A stretch of DNA of 64,000 nucleotides from Lutraria lutraria (lineage: Eukaryota > Mollusca > Bivalvia > Venerida > Mactridae). The notes under the pieces were generated by a model, which saw nothing but the letters and a program-made list of their open reading frames with translations, made no database searches and was not told the DNA's origin. The position numbers and the translations under genes are program-made. The DNA is taken from assembly GCA_964023205.1 (NCBI GenBank), contig OZ026845.1:2180001-2244000 (forward strand). Reading direction: 5' to 3'. Below are positions 58,401 to 63,692 of the stretch, in pieces (the stretch's first letter is position 1; every line of letters begins with the position of its first letter).

Positions 58401-60220
58401 CTATGCTTTTTATTAATTTAATACCCTCACTTTTTCCCATATTTCCTTTGCACAACTGGTGTTTTGCCCATCAGTTTACAATCATCACATAAGGGCATAG
58501 CCCTACTAATTCGGCTTTTTGGTCGGCCGATTTTCGTGAACGAATTCGGAAGGGCCATCCTCTCAGCCTTACAAACATCTGCATATTTATGTGCGGAAAT
58601 TCAAATTACGTCAAAATTCTTCAATAACAGGTATAACTTACTTAATTCAATAGAAATAACAGTAATCTGCATGAATGTGCTTTAAAAATTCTGTGTTAAA
58701 TGTCAAATTTTAAAAATTTTACGTTGCATGAAAAAAACGGTACAAACGTACTTTAGCCACATCTAGTTCCACTCCGTATACAACTACTGTCGGACAGTTT
58801 AATTCTAAATCGATCTTTACCTAGAATTAACGAAAGTTGATTTAAGTTTAACTTGCCAACGTTTCGTCGACATGCCAGCTTATTTAAACTTGTACTTAAA
58901 ATATTTGCAATATAGGCGATATTTACCATGACACCGGCATTTAACCGCCATTACGCTGGTTTCGTTTTCAGTTCGGAAATAGTGGGGAGAAACAAATCAT
59001 TAATGCATCTTTATGATAAAGTATGTTGGAATAATTTATACTCATATGAGTATAGAAACGTGTTTTCTACCTACCGAACGGTTCACTTTGGTCACAGACA
59101 TTGTAGTTATTGTGCCCAACGGGTTTTAATTGGGGATTTTCCGCATAAAAAAAATAAGCACTGTGCGGGACGGGGCCAAGTCGGAAAAGTATCTCGTCGT
59201 CACAAACGGTCAAATTAGTTGGACTAGCTGCCAAATTGCGCGATCAATATCGATAGACGCTTTCTCGTTCTTCAAAGCGTTTCCGTTCGTACTCAATATT
59301 TTTCGGTCCAGACTCGTTCATACTGTACATCCGCGATTTTTTTTCGTTCCAAAAATCGATAAAAAGTCGTAGGGTCGGCGGAAAAAAATAGGGTCGGTCG
59401 GGTTACCTGAACCACACATATTTTTTTTTTTAGCCTGAGCATTTATAGGGCCATCATGGCCCTCTTGTTTTAATAATGGAGATCATTATCGATAAAATTC
59501 TATTTTTTTTAAATTTCTATTTCAGAATGAAAGGATTTCAAAGTTGGAAGTTCCTTTCTGTTCACTTTTGGGGTGAAAATCCAGTCGGACACTGGAAACT
59601 TCAGATTGAGGTCCAGAAGAATACCCGAGGATATATTGGAAGTGGTTCAGGTTAGTGTCTTCACGCATTTACAGAAAAAAATTTGGAACAAATTTCAGCT
59701 CAAGCCCCTTTGATGTTGTTTTGCATAAAGTGTAGAACTCGAAAAATTAAGCTTTTGTACTGAATATATTGAACCTGATATGTAACTGTTATAAAGGTGC
59801 ACAACTGAGTCATAAGAATAAGTCAATAGATTGATTCCAAAATAAGGTCTTTGAAGATGGTCATTTTCTAGCTGTTGAAGTACAGTGCAACCTCTCCAAA
59901 GAAACACCCTTTGGGAGGTGTAAGATTATGCTGTTGTTGAGAGGTTGTTGCTCAAGAAAGGTTAAATAAATAGTTAAATTTTACAGTTGGGAAAAATCGT
60001 GCTGTTGTATTAGGGAGGTTGTTGCTTAAGAGAGGGCTGCTCTGGAGAGGTTACACTGTATCATTTAATCTCTCTTTGTTTCTCAATTTTCTCAGGTATG
60101 CAGTCAACTAATGACTTGTTAGATTGGAGTTTGATTTTGTTTGGAACCGACAGTAATCCAGTAAACTTGGTGAAACCGACTCACACAACCGGCGTGGTCA
60201 CTCCTACACCGACTGAAGGG
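13290..60220 (+). CDS. Furin-type proprotein convertase gene (14 exons seen, one duplicated; 3' end missing)
   Basis: A secretory-pathway serine endoprotease of the kexin/furin family (subtilisin S8B) that cleaves precursors after paired basic residues. The joined exons encode 649 residues: signal peptide (1 to about 30), prodomain (to Arg112), catalytic domain (about 150-480), P domain (about 490-625), then a Thr/Pro-rich linker. Catalytic residues are Asp190 (ILDDGIE), His231 ([10 protein letters not shown]), oxyanion Asn332 (WASGNGG) and Ser405 (GTSASAP). The spacings 41, 101 and 73 are identical to those of human furin. The P domain has RRGD at 538-541. Text matches are shared between furin and PC5/PACE4 (for example [34 protein letters not shown]), so it is best called furin/PC5-like; which invertebrate furin (1 or 2) is not settled. 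Exon 8 exists in two versions. Any Cys-rich region, membrane anchor and tail would lie beyond 64000. Confidence 0.96.
13553..13706. mobile_element. MITE with CAGAGACGTATAATACAAGAG end
   Basis: Starts CAGAGACGTATAATACAAGAG ATAGGCAACT and ends in a shorter, imperfect complement (CTTACGTCTCTG). The same terminal sequence bounds 15801-15985, so the two are copies of one family. Confidence 0.6.
13890..14790. repeat. 200-bp tandem repeat, about 4.5 copies
   Basis: The phrase CATCAAAACTGTACTCGCTA recurs at about 13899, 14099, 14301 and 14501 (one with TAGTCGCT), with a diverged fifth start near 14700. Each unit also holds GATTGATGGTTGCCCGAAGT. Units differ by point changes and small gaps. Confidence 0.85.
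15801..15985. mobile_element. MITE, second copy, with terminal hairpin
   Basis: Same family as 13553-13706; the right end (TTGCCTATCTCTTGTATTATACGTCTCTG region) is the exact complement of the family's left end. At the left end, 15801-15837 is itself a hairpin: 16-bp perfect stem (CAGAGACGTATAATAC) with a 5-nt loop. Confidence 0.7.
16571..16869 (+). mobile_element. Complete tRNA-derived SINE
   Basis: The head is tRNA-like, with an A box region (TAACTCAGTGGTTAGAGCG) and a B box (GAGTTCGAACCCCGG), followed by a body shared with other copies (GTACTGGTTAAGG...GGCGTTAAAC) and an AAAC-repeat tail. It is flanked by an 11-bp target duplication, ACATCATACAT (16560-16570 and 16870-16880). It is not a tRNA gene: no CCA-side acceptor pairing fits, and the SINE body follows. 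Confidence 0.88.
16964..17068 (+). CDS. Convertase exon 2: histidine-rich prodomain segment
   Basis: Residues 63-97, acceptor TTTTCAG/ATTGG, donor CCTCAG/GTAAAA, phase 0 at both ends. It holds the secondary prodomain site region (HVHRR before Ser81). His74 lines up with His69 of human furin, the residue known as its pH sensor. The segment has nine histidines in 35 residues, including HHHH at 88-91. Confidence 0.9.
19583..19876. repeat. CAA/CAG/CAT trinucleotide array
   Basis: About 290 bp of almost pure trinucleotides, mainly AAC with AGC, ATC and CCAGAG interruptions. The long leucine-rich frame on the minus strand is a by-product of this composition. Confidence 0.9.
20618..20795 (+). mobile_element. 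CAACCTCTCC-type MITE, copy 1
   Basis: Begins ACAGTGCAACCTCTCCAAAG, contains CACCCTGTGGGAGTAGC and GGTTGTTGCTC, and ends at a diverged CTCTGGAGA. Six further copies lie in this gene. Confidence 0.7.
21288..21470. repeat. AAAGGCCACC fold-back repeat
   Basis: Starts ACAGTCAAACCTATGTTAGT, has inverted AATAAAGGCCAC/GTGGCC blocks, and ends near GTTTACTGG. Same family as 29992, 31660, 38560 and 60915. Confidence 0.65.
21534..21715. repeat. 36-bp minisatellite, five copies
   Basis: Unit contains TTAACACTTGCCTCTCATCT then CTGCGTACTCTGTATA. The three inner copies are identical. The unit length is a multiple of three, which gives a spurious 12-residue repeat frame on the minus strand. Confidence 0.92.
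23700..23885 (+). CDS. Convertase exon 3: prodomain cleavage site and mature N-terminus
   Basis: Residues 98-159, phase 0 at both ends (TTCAG/GTACAC, TACTAT/GTAAGT). [15 protein letters not shown] is the primary autocleavage site (after Arg112). It is followed by a 27-residue acidic/polar spacer, a second R-Q-R-R (136-139), and [12 protein letters not shown], which matches the start of the mature catalytic domain of PC5-type enzymes. Confidence 0.93.
25912..26180 (+). mobile_element. tRNA-derived SINE
   Basis: Head with TGGTCCAGTGGTTAAT (A box side) and GTTTGATTCC (B box). The body carries CACATGTGGAGAAGTTG, GTACTGGTTAGAA and a final TGAAAAATTGATGGAAAA. Closely related to 35005-35275. Confidence 0.75.
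28470..28625. repeat. Direct duplication carrying ATTGG/CCAAT pairs
   Basis: Two units of about 90-105 bp, each with TCTGATTGGTTGATACTGAA followed by TTGACCAATG about 25 bp later. Confidence 0.7.
29519..29762 (+). mobile_element. tRNA-derived SINE
   Basis: Leu/Ser-like head (GTGGTCGAGTGGTTAATG and GGGTTCGAGTCC with a long variable arm), body with AGTACTGGTTCTTCCCAGGA, and an AAAC-repeat tail. Same family body as 16571-16869. Confidence 0.8.
29840..29974 (+). CDS. Convertase exon 4: catalytic Asp
   Basis: Residues 160-204, phase 0 at both ends. [17 protein letters not shown] leads to [10 protein letters not shown], with Asp190 as the charge-relay Asp. Acceptor TTTCAG/AATG, donor AATTAT/GTAAGT. 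Confidence 0.96.
29992..30175. repeat. AAAGGCCACC fold-back repeat
   Basis: Begins ACAGTCAAACCTGTCTAAGT, 18 bp after the exon 4 donor, and ends with the complement-like CACGGGTTTGACTTTAAT. Inverted AATAAAGGCC blocks lie inside. Confidence 0.7.
30703..30888 (+). mobile_element. CAACCTCTCC-type MITE, copy 2
   Basis: TACAGTGCAACCTCTCAAAA at the left, CTCTGGAGAGGTTGTTCTGTA at the right; terminal inverted repeats of about 20 bp and TA at both edges. Confidence 0.78.
31221..31400 (+). mobile_element. Degenerate tRNA-derived SINE
   Basis: Head GGCCACGTTGATCGAGTGG with a weak B box (GAGTTTAAGTCC) and a tail ending TTGGTGTTAAACACTGTAGA. More diverged than the other copies. Confidence 0.6.
31660..31815. 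repeat. AAAGGCCACC fold-back repeat, diverged
   Basis: Contains AATGTGGCCTTTACC, GGAGGTCATTTTGTTC and GGCCTTTATTCAGAAGTGG in the order seen in the other family members. Confidence 0.55.
32442..32622 (-). mobile_element. CAACCTCTCC-type MITE, copy 3
   Basis: Reverse orientation: begins TACAACCTCTCTAGAGTGGCC and ends GTTGCTTTAGAGAGGTTGCA. Copy 4 lies 480 bp downstream in the same orientation. Confidence 0.78.
33105..33286 (-). mobile_element. CAACCTCTCC-type MITE, copy 4
   Basis: Reverse orientation: TACAGTACAACCTCTCCAGA at the left and TTGCTTTGGAGAGGTTCCAC at the right. Confidence 0.78.
35005..35275 (+). mobile_element. tRNA-derived SINE
   Basis: Head ACATGGTCCAGTGGTAAGTC with B-box GGGTTCAATAGC. 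The body has CACATGTGGAGAAGTTGTGG and ends CAGCGTTAAACACAAATAGA. Sister of 25912-26180. Confidence 0.75.
37257..37333 (+). CDS. Convertase exon 5
   Basis: Residues 205-230 (last codon split 2/1). [20 protein letters not shown] and NENR match the calcium-binding segment of furins before the catalytic His. Acceptor TTTCAG/GAC, donor ACAG/GTACAG. Confidence 0.95.
37334..40409 (+). other. Convertase intron 5
   Basis: 3.1 kb, AT-rich. Contains a fold-back repeat (38560-38760); nothing else recognised. Confidence 0.8.
38560..38760. repeat. AAAGGCCACC fold-back repeat
   Basis: CTGTCAACAAAGGCCACCCT at the left, followed by several TGGCCTTTATTCTGA phrases, ending ACACAGTTTGACTGTGTG. Confidence 0.6.
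40410..40498 (+). CDS. Convertase exon 6: catalytic His
   Basis: Residues 230-260. HGTRCAGEV with His231, then [14 protein letters not shown]. Phase 2 in, phase 1 out; acceptor TTTAAG/GCAT, donor GGAG/GTACGT. Confidence 0.96.
41155..41508 (-). mobile_element. Long tRNA-derived SINE
   Basis: On the minus strand the head reads GTGATCTGTGGTCTAGTGGT, with B box GGGTTTGATTCTC. The body holds TGTCCCCATCCCAACTACTC, CAGAGCCACCCCAGAGAGAA and TTCCTGGTTCATTATTGTGC. Pieces of this body recur at 2290, 16080, 25107, 27775 and 55660, so those are fragments of the same family. Confidence 0.75.
42000..42915. repeat. 36-bp minisatellite, about 25 units
   Basis: Unit built from CCCTCCTACAGTGAGTR and CCCTCCCATARTGAATGA. 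Several sub-blocks (for example 42243-42382 and 42423-42562) are repeated as higher-order copies. The unit is a multiple of three, so frames stay open on both strands ([16 protein letters not shown]). It is intronic, and nothing suggests it is translated. Confidence 0.92.
44303..44475 (+). CDS. Convertase exon 7: substrate-pocket segment
   Basis: Residues 260-317. [15 protein letters not shown], then [12 protein letters not shown], which lines the S1/S2 substrate pockets and binds calcium in furin, then [11 protein letters not shown]. Phase 1 in, phase 0 out (GAATG/GTATAT). The phase-0 end fits either exon 8 version. Confidence 0.96.
44476..45071 (+). other. Convertase intron 7
   Basis: 596 bp, no recognised repeats. 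It precedes the first of the two exon 8 versions, so any splice-choice signals could be here. Confidence 0.7.
45072..45284 (+). CDS. Convertase exon 8A: oxyanion hole, version A
   Basis: 71 codons, residues 318-388, phase 0 at both ends, acceptor ATATTTTAG/GGTCGT, donor CAGATT/GTAAGT. It holds VWASGNGG (oxyanion Asn332), [11 protein letters not shown] (calcium ligand Asp338 and S1 Asp343, by alignment to furin Asp301 and Asp306) and [20 protein letters not shown] (calcium ligand Glu368). Of the two versions this is the closer to vertebrate PC5/PACE4 type enzymes. Confidence 0.95.
45285..45989 (+). other. Intron between exons 8A and 8B
   Basis: 705 bp. Contains a cluster of TGACCTTGA-type phrases between 45655 and 45860 (TTTGACCTTGACCTTGATTG, then GACCTTTAA, TTGACCTTGACA and TTGACCTAC). 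It is long enough that steric hindrance alone would not prevent 8A-to-8B splicing. Confidence 0.7.
45990..46202 (+). CDS. Convertase exon 8B: oxyanion hole, version B
   Basis: Also 71 codons, phase 0 at both ends, acceptor TATCAACAG/GGTCGA (weak pyrimidine tract), donor AAAGTT/GTAAGT. Aligned with 8A without gaps, 55 of 71 residues are identical. All catalytic and metal-binding positions are kept: [21 protein letters not shown]. Changes gather at alignment positions 18-24, 39-48 (ISQHMTKPF against ISQQGKKPW) and 65-71. Half of the unchanged codons in the first 17 differ synonymously, so the frame has been kept by selection since an old duplication. Confidence 0.95.
46796..47120. repeat. Degenerate tandem array, unit about 20 bp
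   Basis: Repeats of AAATCAGCACAAATCCCAAT with many substitutions and length variants (about 15 units). Confidence 0.85.
48669..51018 (+). mobile_element. Tandem-repeat transposable element, copy 1 (pearl/Helentron-like)
   Basis: About 2.35 kb. The left end is TTTTTAGCTCACCAGAGCAT, whose GCTCACC and GGTGAGC form a hairpin. The centre has about 13 units of roughly 155 bp, each with CCTAGAGCT...GATATTT, GCATTGTCTARTGGACCTCT and AGTTTGTTCAAATTATGGCC. The right end has GGTGAGCATTTATAGGGCC, a 7-bp-stem hairpin GGGCCATCATGGCCC and CTCTTGTTT. Left and right unique ends around a tandem core are the structure described for bivalve pearl elements and for non-autonomous Helentron-like elements. It encodes no protein. 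Confidence 0.85.
52895..53150. repeat. Degenerate tandem array with ATTGGTCA
   Basis: About six loose units of 35-45 bp, each containing TCTGATTGGTCAATTC or TGCTGATTGGTCATTCC. Confidence 0.75.
53620..53720 (+). CDS. Convertase exon 9: catalytic Ser
   Basis: Residues 389-422. [19 protein letters not shown] with Ser405 as the nucleophile. Acceptor ATTTTAG/GTGACT, donor GTGAA/GTAAGT; last codon split 2/1. Confidence 0.97.
53721..54412 (+). other. Convertase intron 9
   Basis: 692 bp, nothing recognised. Confidence 0.75.
54413..54510 (+). CDS. Convertase exon 10
   Basis: Residues 422-455. [19 protein letters not shown] and WITNGVGRQ match the end of the furin catalytic domain. Acceptor TTTTCAG/TCCA, donor CAAG/GTGAGA. 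Confidence 0.95.
54511..55093 (+). other. Convertase intron 10, mostly a GC-rich repeat
   Basis: 583 bp. From about 54660 to 55070 it is an irregular repeat of GGGCTGGGCTG, TTGGCTCTGGACTAAG and GGACTCTGGGCTGG phrases, including a clear direct duplication of about 74 bp (GATGGCCTCTGGTCTTGG... twice). This is the most GC-rich stretch in the window. Confidence 0.85.
55094..55226 (+). CDS. Convertase exon 11: end of catalytic domain
   Basis: Residues 455-499. [20 protein letters not shown], then the [13 protein letters not shown] link to the P domain. Acceptor ATTTCAG/TGAG, donor AAAGT/GTAAGT. Confidence 0.95.
55227..55922 (+). other. Convertase intron 11
   Basis: 696 bp. The 55660-55850 part is a SINE fragment of the family at 41155-41508 (GTGTCCCCATTCCAACTAAC and CTGTTGAACGGGCCGTTAAA). 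Confidence 0.75.
55923..56123 (+). CDS. Convertase exon 12: P domain, first half
   Basis: Residues 499-566. [20 protein letters not shown] carries the conserved RRGD motif of convertase P domains, then [13 protein letters not shown]. Acceptor TAACAG/TGTG, donor GATAG/GTAACA. Confidence 0.95.
56168..56346 (+). mobile_element. CAACCTCTCC-type MITE, copy 5
   Basis: TACAGTGCAACCTCTACAAA at the left and CTGGAGAGGTTGTACTTTA at the right. Confidence 0.78.
56592..56773 (+). mobile_element. CAACCTCTCC-type MITE, copy 6
   Basis: TACAGTTTAACCTCTGTAGAG at the left and GAGAGGTTGTTCTGTATGC at the right; 245 bp from copy 5 in the same orientation. Confidence 0.75.
56851..59470 (+). mobile_element. Tandem-repeat transposable element, copy 2, with nested insertion
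   Basis: Same ends as 48669-51018 (TTTTTAGCTCACCAGAGCAC on the left; ATTTATAGGGCC plus the GGGCCATCATGGCCC hairpin and CTCTTGTTT on the right), with about 6 core units between. Between its GGTGA and the rest of GAGCATTTATAGG, a separate element of 1.49 kb (57946-59435) has inserted. Confidence 0.85.
57946..59435. mobile_element. Nested 1.49-kb terminal-inverted-repeat element
   Basis: Left end GGCTAAAAAAAAAAATATGT followed by GTGGTTCAGGTAAC; the right end is its exact complement (GTTACCTGAACCACAC...TTTAGCC), about 34 bp. It is flanked by TGA on both sides (57943-57945 and 59436-59438), a likely 3-bp target duplication. Just inside each end is AAAAAAATAGGGT followed by AGGTAGGT or CGGTCGGG. 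No transposase was recognised; the frame at 58928-59218 matches nothing known. It is probably non-autonomous. Confidence 0.8.
59526..59650 (+). CDS. Convertase exon 13: P domain, second half
   Basis: Residues 566-608. [20 protein letters not shown] and KLQIEV match the P-domain core (WGE and GxW motifs). Acceptor ATTTCAG/AATG, 55 bp after the end of the transposable element; donor TTCAG/GTTAGT. Confidence 0.95.
59651..60095 (+). other. Convertase intron 13
   Basis: 445 bp. Contains a MITE at 59881-60062, which ends 33 bp before the exon 14 acceptor. Confidence 0.8.
59881..60062 (+). mobile_element. CAACCTCTCC-type MITE, copy 7
   Basis: TACAGTGCAACCTCTCCAAAG at the left and CTGGAGAGGTTACACTGTAT at the right; terminal inverted repeats with TA edges. 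Confidence 0.8.
60096..60220 (+). CDS. Convertase exon 14: end of P domain and Thr/Pro linker
   Basis: Residues 608-649. [12 protein letters not shown] closes the P domain (LxLYGT-type end in relatives). It is followed by [20 protein letters not shown], a likely O-glycosylated linker. Donor AGGG/GTAAGT, phase 0. No stop codon, so further exons must follow. Confidence 0.92.
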
Positions 60221-60914
60221 GTAAGTACATCAGATAAATCATTTAACCAATCAACAAACTGTTCATTAATCTAATTTTCAGTAACTTAAGCCCTAGATTA
60301 TGTAGGTGAAGAGGTAGCTGATTAATATTAGAATGATCTTTTTAATAAATACAAAATTTAGTTTGGTTTTAGCAAAATAACCAACTTTTGGTGTTGCAGT
60401 AAGTGTGAACCTATGTACTAAATGAAAATTGTTTTGTGAGCGACATGTATCTTTCATAAATATTTACCATTTTATGATAAAACACAAAAAATAAAAAAAG
60501 TTCAGCTCAAATAAGCAGCACATGATCATATTTGATTTGTCCCATATTACCCAATGCCTTCTTATTCTGCCTTTTTCACTATTTTCATCACAAATGTTCT
60601 ATGGCATAAATGGATTAACTTGACTTATATAGGCTTATTGGCATTGACCTACATATAAATTAGGTCAAAGGTATTAAATTGATGCTTTGAAAACTATATC
60701 ACTGGGTCAGAATGATAGAATGATAAAATAGTGTAAAATACAACTCTAGAGATTTAGCTGGTCTTGTGTAGAAACATGGCCAGGTTTGATTAGTGATAGT
60801 ATCAAGCCAGTTTAACCGGTGCAACTTTATAGACCCTCTTACAAAAAGATTGTTTCAAACTTACGTTTAATTTATCACATTCAATTGCTGTGTCTAGATT
60901 GGTTAATTTATTTC

Positions 60915-61085
60915 ACAGTATCAAACCACCTCTGAATAAGGGTCACATTGTGAATAAGGGCCATTCTTTCAAAAACCTTCATTGATTATTCAAAACAAAG
61001 TGACCTCTGGTTTAAGGTCACCTGTCATTAAAGGCCATATTATGTCTACCCCAAGGATGGCCTTTGTTCACAGGTTTGACTGTTT
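60915..61085. repeat. AAAGGCCACC fold-back repeat
   Basis: CAAACCACCTCTGAATAAGG at the left, ATTAAAGGCCATATT and GGATGGCCTTTGTTCACAGG later, ending TTTGACTGTTTAA. Confidence 0.65.
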
Positions 61086-63535
61086 AATATAGTTCACACT
61101 CTTACTTGCAATTAAGTGGGTGTTATTTTAAATGCTGAAAAAAATATCAGCACAATATTAAACTATTAAATTTCAGAAAAGCATATAATCAAATTATCAT
61201 TTTTATATGATAACACATAAAATAATTGATGAAACAAAATCTGGATATCTGACAAAAGACTTGTATATACAGATTACCTATATACACAAATGTATTGTAA
61301 AATTTCTGAATGTTAAAAATTATGTCTTAAGTTCGAAAGTCTCATGATTTGACTCAGATATTGTTGTGATTTGATTCATCAATTATTTTTAGGTTAGATT
61401 TACTTAATTTCTTCATTTATTTTGCTTACACCGTATAATGTTCATTAGAATAGTTGACCACTAATCATGATACACTCTTATATTTCTTGGTTTTGAGATT
61501 CCTCGACTTTATGATTTTTGTTGACTTTCCAGAAAATCTGTCTCTTTAGAAGTGTTTTAAAACTGGTTTATGAACAAACCATAGAACATTAGTTTTTAGA
61601 CTTGTCTTAGAATAAATATTTATTGACTGATTGACAAACAAATATTTATAGATTGGTCCAAGAACATTTAATTTTAGAACAAATCATTCTCATTGGTTGA
61701 TTTTTAGACTGTGACCTGTGTAACAACCAATCAAAAGCTTATGTTTTGGACAAGTATAATTGTACTGTTGATTTAGAGAATACTTTCTTCACCTATGCAA
61801 ATAAGATTCAATTGGCTCTTTTTTTGTGTTAACCCTGGCACTGGTGTACATGACATGGTATTTTCTAAATCATATTTTAAGGATTGTTTTCTTATGTTTT
61901 ATGTATTCCTCCATGCTTTTTGTATTTCCGAAACTGAAAACTAAAATAAAGTGATATTACTATACTTTAGGGATCTCCCTTACTTTCTATATTTGCATAC
62001 ATATAGCACATATACATATAGATATTCATAGTACATATCATATGTGTTATTGTATTAACCAAGACTTGTGGCCATGGCGGCACAGATTTTTTTTAGTTAG
62101 GAATTAGCAAAGAAATTTGTTTTCAATTTTTGGTCGAGTACTTTGATATATTTTTTTCAACATTCATGTTTTGTTGATCTAAAACAGAGGGTGGGGGGGG
62201 GGAGCGTCTTGTTTGATGCTCCATCTTGTCATTTTAGCTTCATGAATTTAAAATTTATCATCAATTTGGCTTAGTAAAATTAATTGGTATTCGATTGAAA
62301 TATTATTTATTGTGATTTTAATATATATTTGTACATAAATAGAAATTTTGATCAAGAACTGTGGTCTGTTCTTAATGAATTATCTCACAGATGACATTTA
62401 TATCAGATACAAAAATAGAATTCAGGTGAATTTTTTAATTTTATTTTTTTTACATCTATTTTTCATGTTTAAGAATGTTGTTTTCGTAAATGATTACTAT
62501 ATGTGGGTGCAGCAGGGAAGAATAGTTGCTAAGTATTATTTTGAACATGTTTATTGATTTATAAAAAATATATATTCTGTTGGGTATAGGTTAAGGCTAT
62601 ATAAAAATTGAGAATCAAATCTTTTACTGTTGGAATTGTCACAATATGTAATATTTGTAACTTTCTTTGTGACATCAAATTACATTTTCCTCACCTTTAT
62701 CTGTTGACTATGTAAAAGCCAGTCCTTAATTTGACCTTCTATTAACAATTGAAACAGAAAGTTCCGTTAAGTGAATTAATTCTCTCAAAATACTTATACT
62801 TCGACTTCTAGGATATTTCTTGCATGTAGACATGTCACAATAGAGCCACCTATGGTTGTTGATAAAAGCTTTACCATTTGGAATGGTTAGAATTAAATAA
62901 AAACTACTCATTAACTAGGAAGATGATTACCTGAATTAATGTGACATTAATTGCTTTTTTTGTTGATGAATATATAACCCTGGTGCAATGGATCACAGTG
63001 TGTAGAAAACTGTTCCTGATTGGTTGTTACACTTTTCTGCTTTTCAAAATTGACCAATGAGAATGCTGCATTTAAGACTTAAGTGTCAAAGCATTGGACA
63101 TTAAAGTAATATGTTTTCACTGTGGTTGTTATACTGTTCATCTATTACCAGTGTTGATTTGACTTGAAATATTGTACATACTTAACAGCTTTAAAAGTGC
63201 AACTTTTTCGATATGTTGCATTATTTGACTGATTTGATATTCCACATCTCCCTATTTAAAATGGTATTAAATGAGAAGGTTTAATTGAATTTGAATGACT
63301 AATCAGCTGAGTCATTGGAATACTGTTTGGGTCCAGTTCTTTGATGTAGCACTCGTATAAAACCCATTCTCATGAAATATCAAACTTGTGTTTATAAAGC
63401 TGTCTGTTATATATAAAGTAATTTCTTATCAACCCCCTGTTTCTTGCACCACTAAATGATACAGTACCCTACATTATAACTGCAATATAAATTAAGTAAG
63501 GCAATTATTATAGCTTGTCTGTTTTCAAAGAAAAG

Positions 63536-63692
63536 GTCCAGCTGTTGTGATCACTACATCATCTGCGCCTGTGCCTTTAATGTAGCTCATAACTCAGAAA
63601 CTATAAACCAACATGAAACGTCATAAGTGGATAAATCTCACTGATGCAGTGAACAGACAAGTGTTGGCACCGCTCATGGTGCTCTTGTTTGG
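63536..63692 (+). mobile_element. 3' end of a related hairpin-terminated element
   Basis: Ends GGCACCGCTCATGGTGCTCTTGTTT-like: a hairpin followed by CTCTTGTTT, the same ending style as the two tandem-repeat elements but with a different stem. It is preceded by CATAACTCAGAAACTATAAA. The left end is not seen. Confidence 0.5.

Larger units (their letters stand above)
56124..59525 (+). other. Convertase intron 12
   Basis: 3.4 kb, almost filled by mobile elements: MITEs 56168-56346 and 56592-56773, then the tandem-repeat element copy 2 with its nested insertion (56851-59470). Confidence 0.85.

Noticed and set aside
58928..59218. 96-residue frame within the nested element as a transposase remnant
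   Set aside because: No DDE-type motif or similarity recognised; length is within chance for this stretch.
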